A DNA stretch of 64,000 nt from Micromonospora sp. LH3U1 (GTDB taxonomy: Bacteria > Actinomycetota > Actinomycetes > Mycobacteriales > Micromonosporaceae), in the NCBI RefSeq assembly GCF_028475105.1, contig NZ_CP116936.1, positions 1,984,001 to 2,048,000 of the forward strand, read 5' to 3'. The translations under genes were made by a program, and so were the position numbers. Under the pieces are notes generated by a model that was not told the origin of the DNA, did no database searches, and saw only the letters and a program-made list of their open reading frames with translations. Below are positions 32,997 to 42,200 of the stretch, piece by piece; position 1 is the stretch's first letter, and the number at the start of each line of letters is the position of its first letter.

Positions 32997-35900
32997 ATGA
33001 GCCGCCTGGCGTTCCACCGGCCCGCCCGGATGCTGCTGCCGCAGCTTCCCTCCCAGCAGGTCACCCTCCCGAACCCGCCGGAGCCTCCCAAGGAGAACCC
33101 GGGCAACAACGCGTGGAGCGTCGTGCTGCCGCTGCTGTCCAGCGTCGGCATGGCCGCCTACATGGTGACGTTCGGCAGACCCGCCCTGATCATCATCGGC
33201 GTGCTGTTCTTCTTGACCTCCACCGGCGCGGTCATCGGCATGCGGATGTCGCAGCGCAGCGCCAACGGCAAGCAGGCCCGCAGGGCCCGTGTCCGCTACC
33301 GGCGCCACCTCGCCCTGGCCCGCGACGAGGCGCGCGAGGTCGCGAACGCCCAGCGCGCGGTTTCGATGCTCGCCGACCCCGACCCGCACCGGCTCTGGTC
33401 GATCAGCGCCAACCGGCACCGGGTGTGGGAGCGGCGGCAGAGCGACAAGGACTTCCTACGGGTACGCGTCGGCCACGGCACGGTCCGGCTGGCCACGCCG
33501 ATGGGCCTGGACCCCGGAATGGATCCGCTCGGCGACTACGACTGGGACTCGTTGCAGGCCGCGCACCGGCTCATCGACCGGATGGGCCACGTCGAGAAGC
33601 AGCCGATGATCATCGACGTGGGCCGTGCCGGCGTCATCAGCGTCGTGGGCGACCCGACGCGGACCGACACGCTCGCCCGCGCCATGCTCACCCAGATCGG
33701 GGTGCTGCACGCGCCGGACGACGTCACCATCGCCGTCGAGACCTCCGGTGCCGAGCACTGGGAGTGGACCAAGTGGCTGCCCCACACCTTCGAGCCCGAC
33801 GCGAAGGGCGAGAGCGGCACAGTGTCGCTGGTCGCCGAGGACCCCGAGGTGCTCGGCGCCTTCCTCGCCGGTGAGCTGGCCAGGCGCAATGAGCAGGTGA
33901 TGAGCCGGCGCAACATGCTCAGCAGCGAGCGCCTCGGGGACGCCAAGCAGCGCCGCCTGGTCGTGCTCTTCACCGGGTTCGCGCCCTTCTCCGACTGGGG
34001 CCGCTCAGACCTGATGAACGCCCTGCTGCAGGCTGCCGGCCCGCAACTCGGCATCACCCTGGTCTTCCTCAGCGAGAAGGACCGGGACGAGCCGAGCCGC
34101 GTCGACCTGCGGATCCGCTTCGACGACGAGGGCAACATCGTGACCGAGGGGCACCCCGACACGGTGGTCACGCCCGCGCACCGGTGCAAGCCCGACCATC
34201 TCACCCCGCAGTTCGCCGAGCTCATCGCCCGCAACCTCGCCCCGCTGCGGCTCAGCGACGAACGGGAGCAGGTGCTGACCCGTACCCGCTCACTCAGCGA
34301 GATGGTGCTGGGCACCGACCCCGGCCGCGCCGACCTGACCAGCCGCTGGGTCAAGGCGGGCGACCCGCGCATGCTGCGCGTCCCGATCGGCACCGACGGC
34401 GACGGCCAGACAGTCGTACTGGACATCAAGGAGTCCGGCCAGGGCGGTTCCGGACCCCACGGGCTCATCGTGGGTGCAACCGGCTCCGGCAAGTCGGAGC
34501 TCCTCCGTACGCTCGTCACCGGCCTGGCGCTCACCCACTCGCCGGAGCTGCTCTCGTTCGTCCTGATCGACTTCAAGGGCGGTGCGGCGTTCGCGCCCCT
34601 CAAGGAGCTCCCGCACGTCTCGGGCCTGATCACCAACCTCGCCGACGACGCGGCGATGATCGATCGCGTCCTGGCCGCCCTCATGGGGGAGCAGCAGCGC
34701 CGTCAGCGCATCCTGCGCGACGCGGGAAACTTCGACACGGTACGCGAATACCAGATCCGCCGCGCCGCGGGCGCCGCCGGCCCTGATGGGGAAACCCTCG
34801 AACCGCTGCCCACGTTGCTCATCGTGGTCGACGAGTTCGGCGAGCTGCTCTCCGGGCGTCCCGAGTTCGCCGAGCTGTTCGTGCAGATCGGCCGGGTCGG
34901 CCGGTCGCTGGGCATGCATCTGCTCATGGCCACCCAGCGGCTCGAGGAGGGCAAGCTGCGCGGCCTCGATTCGCACCTGTCGTACCGGATCTGCCTGCGC
35001 ACGTTCTCGGCGGCCGAGAGCCGGACGGTGATCGGGACGACCGACGCGTACAAGCTGCCGCCGGTCCCCGGGTCCGCGTACCTGAAGGTTGATGAATCGG
35101 TCTACCAGCGGTTCCGCGTCGCCCACGTCTCCGCGCCCTACGTCAGCGCGGAGGACCGCCTCGCCAGCATGACCGCGGGCGACACCTCCATCGTGCCGTT
35201 CGACCTGCGCTCCGACGCGGTCGTCGTCGAGCGTGAGAGCGACGAGCTTGCGCGGCTGGCCGCCCGGCCCGGCCCCACCGAGTTGCAGGTCCTCGCCGAC
35301 CGGCTGCAGTCGATCGCCAGCCCCGCGCACCAGGTGTGGCTGCCGCCGCTGCCCGCCGCCCTGGCCCTCGACCACCTCATCGGGCGGCCGGCACCCAAGG
35401 CCGGCCGCGGCTACGCCGCCCGCGTGTGGCCGCTCGCCGGGCGTCTCGCCGTGCCGATCGGCCTCATCGACCTGCCACTCAAGCAGGACCAGGAGACGCT
35501 GGTCATGGACTTCGGCGGCGTGCACGGGCACCTGGCCGCGGTCGGCGCTCCGCGTACCGGCCGCAGCACGTTCCTGCGCACCGTCATGATGTCCGGGATG
35601 CTCACCCACACCCCGGACGAGCTGCAGTTCTACTGCATCGACTTCGGCGGTGGCACGCTGCACCCGTACGCCGCCGCGCCGCACGTCGGCAGCGTGGCCG
35701 GGCGCAACGAACCCGAGCTGGTCAATCGCATGTTCGCCGAGATCCGCGGGCTGATCGTGCAGCGCGAGCGGGAAATGCGCGAGCTCGGCGTCGAGTCGAT
35801 CGCCGAACTGCGCGAGCGCCGCCAGGCGGGGCTGTTGCCCGACGGGCTGCGCATGGCCGACGTCTTCCTGATGATCGACAACTGGGGGGCGCTGCGGGCC

Positions 35901-37013
35901 GAGTTCGAGAGCGCGGAGGCGTACATCACCGAGATCGCCGCGCGTGGCCTCGGCGCCGGCGTGCACCTGGTGCTGACGTCCGGGCGCTGGAACGACATCC
36001 GGCCCGCCCTGCGCGACAGCATCGGCACCCGCATCGAGCTGCGGCTCAACGACCCCACCGAGTCGGACGTCAACCGCCGGCTCGCCGCGAAGATCCCGGC
36101 CAACATGGCCGGTCGCGGAGTCAGCGCGCCCGGCGTCTTCTTCCACCTTGTCCTGCCCCGCCTCGACGGCATCGACTCCGTCGACGGGCTGCGGGAGGCG
36201 CAGGACGAGGCGCTCGCCAAGATCTCCCAGCACTGGAACGGCCCGGTGGCGCCGCCCGTCCGACTGCTGCCGCAGCGCGTGCTGGTCGACGAGTTGCCGC
36301 CGCTGGCCGGTGACGCCGTGCCGATCGGCCTCGCCGAGCACGACCTCTCCCCGGTCGGGCTCGACCTCATGGGCAGCGATCCGCACTTCCTCATCTACGG
36401 CGACGCCGGGTCGGGCAAGAGCTCACTGCTGCGCACCTGGCTCACCGGGCTCACCGAGCGGACCTCGCCGTACGACATGCGCGTCGTGCTCTTCGACTAC
36501 CGGCACGCGCTCATGGACGCCGTGCCGGAGGAGCACCTCGGGGCGTACGCCGGTGACGCCGGAACCGCCCAGGTGTACGTGCAGCAGGTGGTGGAGAAGC
36601 TCAAGGAACGCGTACCCCCGCCGGGCATCACCCCCGCGCAGCTGAAGGCGCGCGACTGGTGGGAGGGCACCGAGATCTATGTCGTCGTCGACGACTACGA
36701 CCTGATCGTCGGCCCGCAGAGCGTGCTCACGCCGTTCCTGCCGTTCATCCCGCAGGCCCGCGAGGTGGGCCTGCACCTGGTCCTCGCCCGCCGCGTCGCC
36801 GGAATGGTCCGCACCGGCATGTCCGACACGCTCACCACCCGCATCCGCGACATGGGGTGCGGTGGCCTCATCCTCTCCGGCGACCCCAAAGAGGGCGTCG
36901 TCCTCGGCGACGAACGCGCGGCGCAACGGCCCCCGGGCCGCGGCGTGCTCGTACGCCGGGGCCAGCCCAACCGCCTCGTCCAGATCGCAGTCACCGAAAC
37001 CACCCAGGGGTAG
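32997..37013 (+). CDS. eccC: Type VII secretion ATPase EccC
   Basis: The 1,338-residue protein has two N-terminal membrane helices (about 41-82), a DUF/stalk region, and three FtsK/SpoIIIE-type ATPase domains. Walker A motifs are 'VGATGSGKSELL' (about 492), a degenerate 'VGAPRTGRSTFL' (about 849) and 'YGDAGSGKSSLL' (about 1134). Matching Walker B strands are 'LLIVVDEFGELL', 'VFLMIDNWGAL' and 'IYVVVDDYDLIV'. This is the full single-chain EccC architecture that binds substrate signals and powers export. AGGAG precedes the ATG. It sits between the beta-helix/AAA gene and EccD in one operon. Confidence 0.97.
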   Translation: MSRLAFHRPARMLLPQLPSQQVTLPNPPEPPKENPGNNAWSVVLPLLSSVGMAAYMVTFGRPALIIIGVLFFLTSTGAVIGMRMSQRSANGKQARRARVRYRRHLALARDEAREVANAQRAVSMLADPDPHRLWSISANRHRVWERRQSDKDFLRVRVGHGTVRLATPMGLDPGMDPLGDYDWDSLQAAHRLIDRMGHVEKQPMIIDVGRAGVISVVGDPTRTDTLARAMLTQIGVLHAPDDVTIAVETSGAEHWEWTKWLPHTFEPDAKGESGTVSLVAEDPEVLGAFLAGELARRNEQVMSRRNMLSSERLGDAKQRRLVVLFTGFAPFSDWGRSDLMNALLQAAGPQLGITLVFLSEKDRDEPSRVDLRIRFDDEGNIVTEGHPDTVVTPAHRCKPDHLTPQFAELIARNLAPLRLSDEREQVLTRTRSLSEMVLGTDPGRADLTSRWVKAGDPRMLRVPIGTDGDGQTVVLDIKESGQGGSGPHGLIVGATGSGKSELLRTLVTGLALTHSPELLSFVLIDFKGGAAFAPLKELPHVSGLITNLADDAAMIDRVLAALMGEQQRRQRILRDAGNFDTVREYQIRRAAGAAGPDGETLEPLPTLLIVVDEFGELLSGRPEFAELFVQIGRVGRSLGMHLLMATQRLEEGKLRGLDSHLSYRICLRTFSAAESRTVIGTTDAYKLPPVPGSAYLKVDESVYQRFRVAHVSAPYVSAEDRLASMTAGDTSIVPFDLRSDAVVVERESDELARLAARPGPTELQVLADRLQSIASPAHQVWLPPLPAALALDHLIGRPAPKAGRGYAARVWPLAGRLAVPIGLIDLPLKQDQETLVMDFGGVHGHLAAVGAPRTGRSTFLRTVMMSGMLTHTPDELQFYCIDFGGGTLHPYAAAPHVGSVAGRNEPELVNRMFAEIRGLIVQREREMRELGVESIAELRERRQAGLLPDGLRMADVFLMIDNWGALRAEFESAEAYITEIAARGLGAGVHLVLTSGRWNDIRPALRDSIGTRIELRLNDPTESDVNRRLAAKIPANMAGRGVSAPGVFFHLVLPRLDGIDSVDGLREAQDEALAKISQHWNGPVAPPVRLLPQRVLVDELPPLAGDAVPIGLAEHDLSPVGLDLMGSDPHFLIYGDAGSGKSSLLRTWLTGLTERTSPYDMRVVLFDYRHALMDAVPEEHLGAYAGDAGTAQVYVQQVVEKLKERVPPPGITPAQLKARDWWEGTEIYVVVDDYDLIVGPQSVLTPFLPFIPQAREVGLHLVLARRVAGMVRTGMSDTLTTRIRDMGCGGLILSGDPKEGVVLGDERAAQRPPGRGVLVRRGQPNRLVQIAVTETTQG

Positions 37014-37020
37014 ACCCGTC

Positions 37021-38379
37021 ATGGCCAACGAACAGACCCGCGTCACCGTGGTCGGCACCTACCGCAGCGCCGACGTCGCCCTCCCGTCGCTGAGCCCGCT
37101 CGGCGAGTTCACCGCGCGGCTCGCCGAGGTGTGCGGCCAGGACAGCAACGACCAGCTCCCACCCGTCTGGACCCTGTCGCGCCCCGACGCCGGTCCACTC
37201 GCCCTGGACACCAGCCTGTTGCAGGCCGGCGTCGTTGACGGTGAGGTGCTCTACCTCTACGACCTGGCGGGTAACCCGGTCGACGCCCCGATCGTCAAGG
37301 ACATCGAGGAGATCGTTGCCGAGGAGACCGAGGAACTGCGGCTGCGCTCGGCGCATCCCGGTCCGGTGGTCATCGGCATCGGCCTGCTGTTCCTGCTGGC
37401 CGCGGCGGTGCTGGTCGGCCTGCGCTACAACGCCGACACCGGGGCGGCGATCGGGCTCACCACGGGCGGGCTCGTGCTGCTCGGAATGGCGTGGGGCGTG
37501 CGCCAGAAGGAATCGGCCACGCCGCCGCTGCTCGTCCAGCTCATGGCGCTGACCGCGGTACCGGCCATGAGCGCCGCCGGCGCCCTCATCGCGCAAGGCC
37601 TCACCTTCTCCGGCTGGGCCGGCGCCGCGATCGGCGCCAACACCGCGATGCTCATGGCCATCGCCATGCTCGGCGACGTCCTCCTCGTGGCGATCGAGCT
37701 CTCTTTCGCCGCCGGAGGCGGCCTCGTGGCGCTGACCATGGGCCTCGGAGCCGACGCCGTCGAATCCAGTGCCGTCGTCGCGGCCTTCGCCATCGGCATG
37801 CTGGCGGTGTCGCGTCGGCTGGCCGCCACCGTCACCGCCTGGGGCCAGAAGTTGCCACGCGGCCGACAGTCTTTCGCCGAGGCCACCACCGGGCTCGTGG
37901 ACCGTTCCGCCTGGATCACCGCGGTCGTCATGGGCGGGCCGGTTGTCGCGCTCTGCGTCACGTTGCCGCTCTTGGCGCTCTCCGGGCGTACTCTTGCTGT
38001 CCTCCTTTCGGGGATCTGTTGCCTGGCCCTGTTCGCCCGCGGCCGGAGCGCCGCCTTCACCGCCGAGCTGTGGATGCTCGGCGTTGCGACCGCCGCCGGT
38101 GGTTTCGGCCTGCTGGCCGCGCTCGTCATGTCGATGGGCGGCGCCGCCGCGTCGGCGGTGCTCGTGGGCGTCGGGCTCACGGCAGTGCTGTTCGGCATCG
38201 GCATGAGCGTGCTGGTCCCGCCGCGCAAGCGGCACACCGGTTCCGGCCCGAAACCGCCGATCCGCCGCAGCCGCTCGGAGGTCGTCGGCGCCGGGGCTGC
38301 GATGGCGATCGCACCCCTCACGATCGGCGTCTTCGGCGCCTTCGGCCACCTGGTAATGGTGGGCCGGACGCTGTTCTGA
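37021..38379 (+). CDS. eccD: Type VII secretion integral membrane protein EccD
   Basis: This 452-residue protein has an N-terminal ubiquitin-like (YukD) domain of about 90 residues ('RVTVVGTYRSADVALPSLSP' ... 'VVDGEVLYLYD'), then about eleven hydrophobic helices from residue 110 onward ('VVIGIGLLFLLAAAVLVGL' first, 'AAMAIAPLTIGVFGAFG' last). That is the EccD layout, which forms the membrane vestibule of the secretion complex. ATG 37021 starts seven bases after the EccC stop; an open frame upstream overlaps EccC and is not used. It ends 18 bases before a convergent LuxR gene. EccB and EccE, the other usual core components, are not seen nearby. Confidence 0.93.
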   Translation: MANEQTRVTVVGTYRSADVALPSLSPLGEFTARLAEVCGQDSNDQLPPVWTLSRPDAGPLALDTSLLQAGVVDGEVLYLYDLAGNPVDAPIVKDIEEIVAEETEELRLRSAHPGPVVIGIGLLFLLAAAVLVGLRYNADTGAAIGLTTGGLVLLGMAWGVRQKESATPPLLVQLMALTAVPAMSAAGALIAQGLTFSGWAGAAIGANTAMLMAIAMLGDVLLVAIELSFAAGGGLVALTMGLGADAVESSAVVAAFAIGMLAVSRRLAATVTAWGQKLPRGRQSFAEATTGLVDRSAWITAVVMGGPVVALCVTLPLLALSGRTLAVLLSGICCLALFARGRSAAFTAELWMLGVATAAGGFGLLAALVMSMGGAAASAVLVGVGLTAVLFGIGMSVLVPPRKRHTGSGPKPPIRRSRSEVVGAGAAMAIAPLTIGVFGAFGHLVMVGRTLF

Positions 38380-38397
38380 GAAGTTCCGTCCCGATGC

Positions 38398-39015
38398 TCA
38401 GCGGTCCACGGGCAGGAGGTGGCCGAGTTCGATCGCGCGGCGGGTCAGCTCCGCCTTGTTGCCGGCGTTCAGTTTCGCGCGGATGCGCTTCGCGTACGTG
38501 TTCACCGTCGCCTGCGACAACCCCATCCGCGTCGCGATCTGTGAATGGGTGTAGCCCGAAGCGATCCACCGCAGCGTCTCCGCCTCGCGTGGCGCCAACG
38601 CGCCCGGCTCCTCCGCCGACACCTGGGAAAGCTCATCCGGCAGCCGATCCGCGAGACGTCGGCACAGGTAGAACCCACCCTGGATGGTCACCCGCATCGC
38701 CTCACGCACGGCGTCCTGATCCGCTTGCCGACTCACGCAGCCGCGCACGCCCGCGAGAATCGACTCCATCAGGCCGGTGCGCCCCGGCCATTCCGCGCAG
38801 ACCAGCACCGGGCCGTGCGCCATTGTCCGGGTGATCAGCTTGCTCACCGTGGGCTCCGGCCGTGCCACATCCAGCACCACCAGGTCGAAACTGCCCACCA
38901 GCTCCTCGACGTCGGCCACCGCGACCTCCACCATCCGGTCCGGGTCGTCCCCGGCCAGCTTCTCGAGACCGGCGCGCCAGATCGGCTGCTCCGCCACCAC
39001 AGCGACTTTGTACAC
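38398..39015 (-). CDS. Second orphan LuxR-type regulator with degenerate receiver
   Basis: The 205-residue protein is a paralog of 17392-18027. The receiver-like domain starts 'YKVAVVAEQPIWRAGLEKLA', so the acidic pair is replaced by Ala-Glu; an Asp remains in 'DLVVLDVARPE' and the usual Lys is absent ('CVSRQADQ'). The HTH 'APREAETLRWIASGYTHSQI' and 'ATRMGLSQATVNTYAKRIRA' is nearly identical to the paralog's, so the two probably bind related sites. GTG 39015 has GGAG upstream. It is convergent with EccD and divergent from the YD-repeat/WXG gene, whose promoter it may control. Confidence 0.86.
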   Translation of the reverse strand: MYKVAVVAEQPIWRAGLEKLAGDDPDRMVEVAVADVEELVGSFDLVVLDVARPEPTVSKLITRTMAHGPVLVCAEWPGRTGLMESILAGVRGCVSRQADQDAVREAMRVTIQGGFYLCRRLADRLPDELSQVSAEEPGALAPREAETLRWIASGYTHSQIATRMGLSQATVNTYAKRIRAKLNAGNKAELTRRAIELGHLLPVDR

Positions 39016-39200
39016 GGGGCTCCTCCACGCACTTCCCCGGTGTGTCACCGGAGATCTCCCCTGAGACGTACGCGAGGGCCTCTCGGTTCGAGGACGCCGG
39101 CGACAAATGTCGGACGTCCCCGAACGGATGTCTTGTTCCCGTTCCCGGCCGGCTCATAGCCTCTGTCGCTGTCCGGACGGTCGACCGCAGGAGTGTGCCG

Positions 39201-42200
39201 GTGCCCACCCAGAACCTCGCCGACGGCACCGTTGTGGAATACGACGCCGAGGGCCGCCTCGTCCGCCAGGAGCTCCCCGACGGCACGGTCTTCGACCGTT
39301 TCACCTCTGATGGCAAGCCGACGCATGGGACGTTGCCGGACGCGGGTCAGGTGTCGATTTCGTACGGCGGTGATGGTGGTAGCACGTGGAGCTATGCGGA
39401 CGGGACGATTGTTTCGCGTAGTGCTGATGGTGGTGTGGTTGGTCAGGTGACCGCGGATGGTGCGGTTTTTGACGCGTTCACTTCTGATGGCAAGCCGACG
39501 CATGGGACGTTGCCCGACGCGGGTCAGGTGTCGATTTCGTACGACGGTGATGGTGGCAGCACGTGGAGCTATGCCGACGGGACGATTGTTTCGCGTAGTG
39601 CTGATGGTGGTGTGGTTGGTCAGGTGACCGCGGATGGTGCGGTTTTTGACGCGTTCACTTCTGATGGCAAGCCGACGCATGGCACCCTCCCGGGTGGTGA
39701 TGGTGCCGGTGCGCAGCAGGTTTCTATCTCGTATAACGGTGATGGTGGCAGCACGTGGAGCTATGCCGACGGGACGATTGTTTCGCGTAGTGCTGATGGT
39801 GGTGTGGTTGGTCAGGTCACGTCGGATGGTGCGGTCTTCGACCGTTTCACCTCTGATGGCAAGCCGACGCATGGGACGTTGCCCGACGCGGGTCAGGTGT
39901 CGATTTCGTACAACGGTGATGGTGGCAGCACGTGGAGCTATGCGGACGGGACGATTGTTTCCCGTAGTGCTGACGGTGGTGTCGTCGGTCAGGTGACCGC
40001 GGATGGTGCTGTCTTCGACGCGTTCACTTCTGATGGCAAGCCGACGCATGGCACCCTCCCGGGTGGTGATGGTGCCGGTGCGCAGCAGGTTTCTATCTCG
40101 TATAACGGTGATGGTGGTAGCACGTGGAGCTATGCGGACGGGACGATTGTTTCGCGTAGTGCTGATGGTGGTGTGGTTGGTCAGGTGACCGCGGATGGTG
40201 CGGTTTTTGACGCGTTCACTTCTGATGGCAAGCCGACGCATGGCACCCTCCCGGGTGGTGATGGTGCCGGTGCGCAGCAGGTTTCTATCTCGTATAACGG
40301 TGATGGTGGCAGCACGTGGAGCTATGCCGACGGGACGATTGTTTCGCGTAGTGCTGATGGTGGTGTGGTTGGTCAGGTCACGTCGGATGGTGCGGTCTTC
40401 GACGCGTTCACCTCTGATGGCAAGCCGACGCATGGGACGTTGCCCGACGCGGGTCAGGTGTCGATTTCGTACAACGGTGATGGTGGCAGCACGTGGAGCT
40501 ATGCGGACGGGACGATTGTTTCCCGTAGTGCTGACGGTGGTGTCGTCGGTCAGGTGACCGCGGATGGTGCTGTCTTCGACGCGTTCACTTCTGATGGCAA
40601 GCCGACGCATGGCACCCTCCCGGGTGGTGATGGTGCCGGTGCGCAGCAGGTTTCTATCTCGTATAACGGTGATGGTGGCAGCACGTGGAGCTATGCCGAC
40701 GGGACGATTGTTTCGCGTAGTGCTGATGGTGGTGTGGTTGGTCAGGTCACGTCGGATGGTGCGGTCTTCGACGCGTTCACTTCTGATGGCAAGCCGACGC
40801 ATGGCACCCTCCCGGGTGGTGATGGTGCCGGTGCGCAGCAGGTTTCCATCTCGTACAACGGTGATGGTGGCAGCACGTGGAGCTATGCGGACGGGACGAT
40901 TGTTTCCCGTAGTGCTGACGGTGGTGTCGTCGGTCAGGTGACCGCGGATGGTGCTGTCTTCGACGCGTTCACTTCTGATGGCAAGCCGACGCATGGCACC
41001 CTCCCGGGTGGTGATGGTGCCGGTGCGCAGCAGGTTTCTATCTCGTATAACGGTGATGGTGGCAGCACCTGGAGCTATGCCGACGGGACGATTGTTTCGC
41101 GTAGTGCTGATGGTGGTGTGGTTGGGCAGGTGACGTCGGATGGCGCGGTCTTCGACGCGTTCAGCGGAGACGGTAGGCCGACGCACGGGACGGTCAACGG
41201 CCAGCAGGTAACCATCAGCTACAACGCCGATGGCACGAGCACCTGGACCTACGCTGATGGGACGAGCTCGGTCCAGGATGCGGACGGCGACCCGCTCCGT
41301 CAGACCTCCGCCGACGGTGCCTCGTTCGACGCCTTCACCGCTGATGGCAGGCCCATCCATGGCACCGTCGGTGGGCAAGAGGTCAACATCGCTTACAACG
41401 CTGACGGCACGAGCACCTGGAGCTATGCCGACGGCACGGTCTCCTTGCAGAATGCCGACGGAGATCCGGTTCGCCAGACGACGGCGGACGGCGCGGTCTT
41501 CGACCGCTTCAACGATCAGGCCCGGCCGACGCACGGTACGGTCGGCGGCCAGTCGGTCGACATCTCGTATGCGGCCGACGGCGCCAGCACCTGGACCTAC
41601 GACGACGGCAGCACGATCCAGCGCAACCCCGACGGTGACGTCGTGCGGCAGACGACCGCCGACGGCGCGGTGTTCGAGCGGTTCGACGCGGACGGGAAGC
41701 CGATCCAGGGCACGGTGGGCGGCCAGGCCGTCGACATCACGTACAACGGTGACGGTTCCAGCATCTACAACTTCGCCGACGGGTCCGCGGTGGAGCGCAA
41801 CGCGAACGGTGACCTGATCCGGCAGCGCACGGCAGACGGCGCGGTGTTCGACAAGTTCACGTCTGACGGCAGGCCGACGCACGGCACCATGCCGGGTGCC
41901 GGTGGCGGTACGCCCCAGGACGTCGACATTTCCTACAACGGTGACGGTTCCAGCACCTACCGGTTCGACGACGGCAGCAGCGTCGATCGCAACGCCGACG
42001 GTGACGTACTGCGGATGACCACCCCCGAGGGGGCGGTGTTCGATCGGTTTACCGTGGATGGGAAGCCGACGCACGGCACGGTGGGTGGTCAGGCCGTCGA
42101 TGTCGTTTATGACGGTGATGGTGGCAGCGTCTGGACGTACGGTGATGGCACCACGGTGACCCGTAATGCCGACGGTGACGTGGTGCGTCAGGTGACGGCT

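Noticed and set aside
38862-39200. N-terminal extension of the YD-repeat protein
   Set aside because: The frame is open but overlaps the divergent LuxR gene, is Pro/Arg-rich, and AGGAG is spaced correctly for GTG 39201.
39283-41155. Regular repeats considered as a CRISPR array
   Set aside because: Units are 177/192 bp, directly adjacent without unique spacers, and stay in one coding frame.
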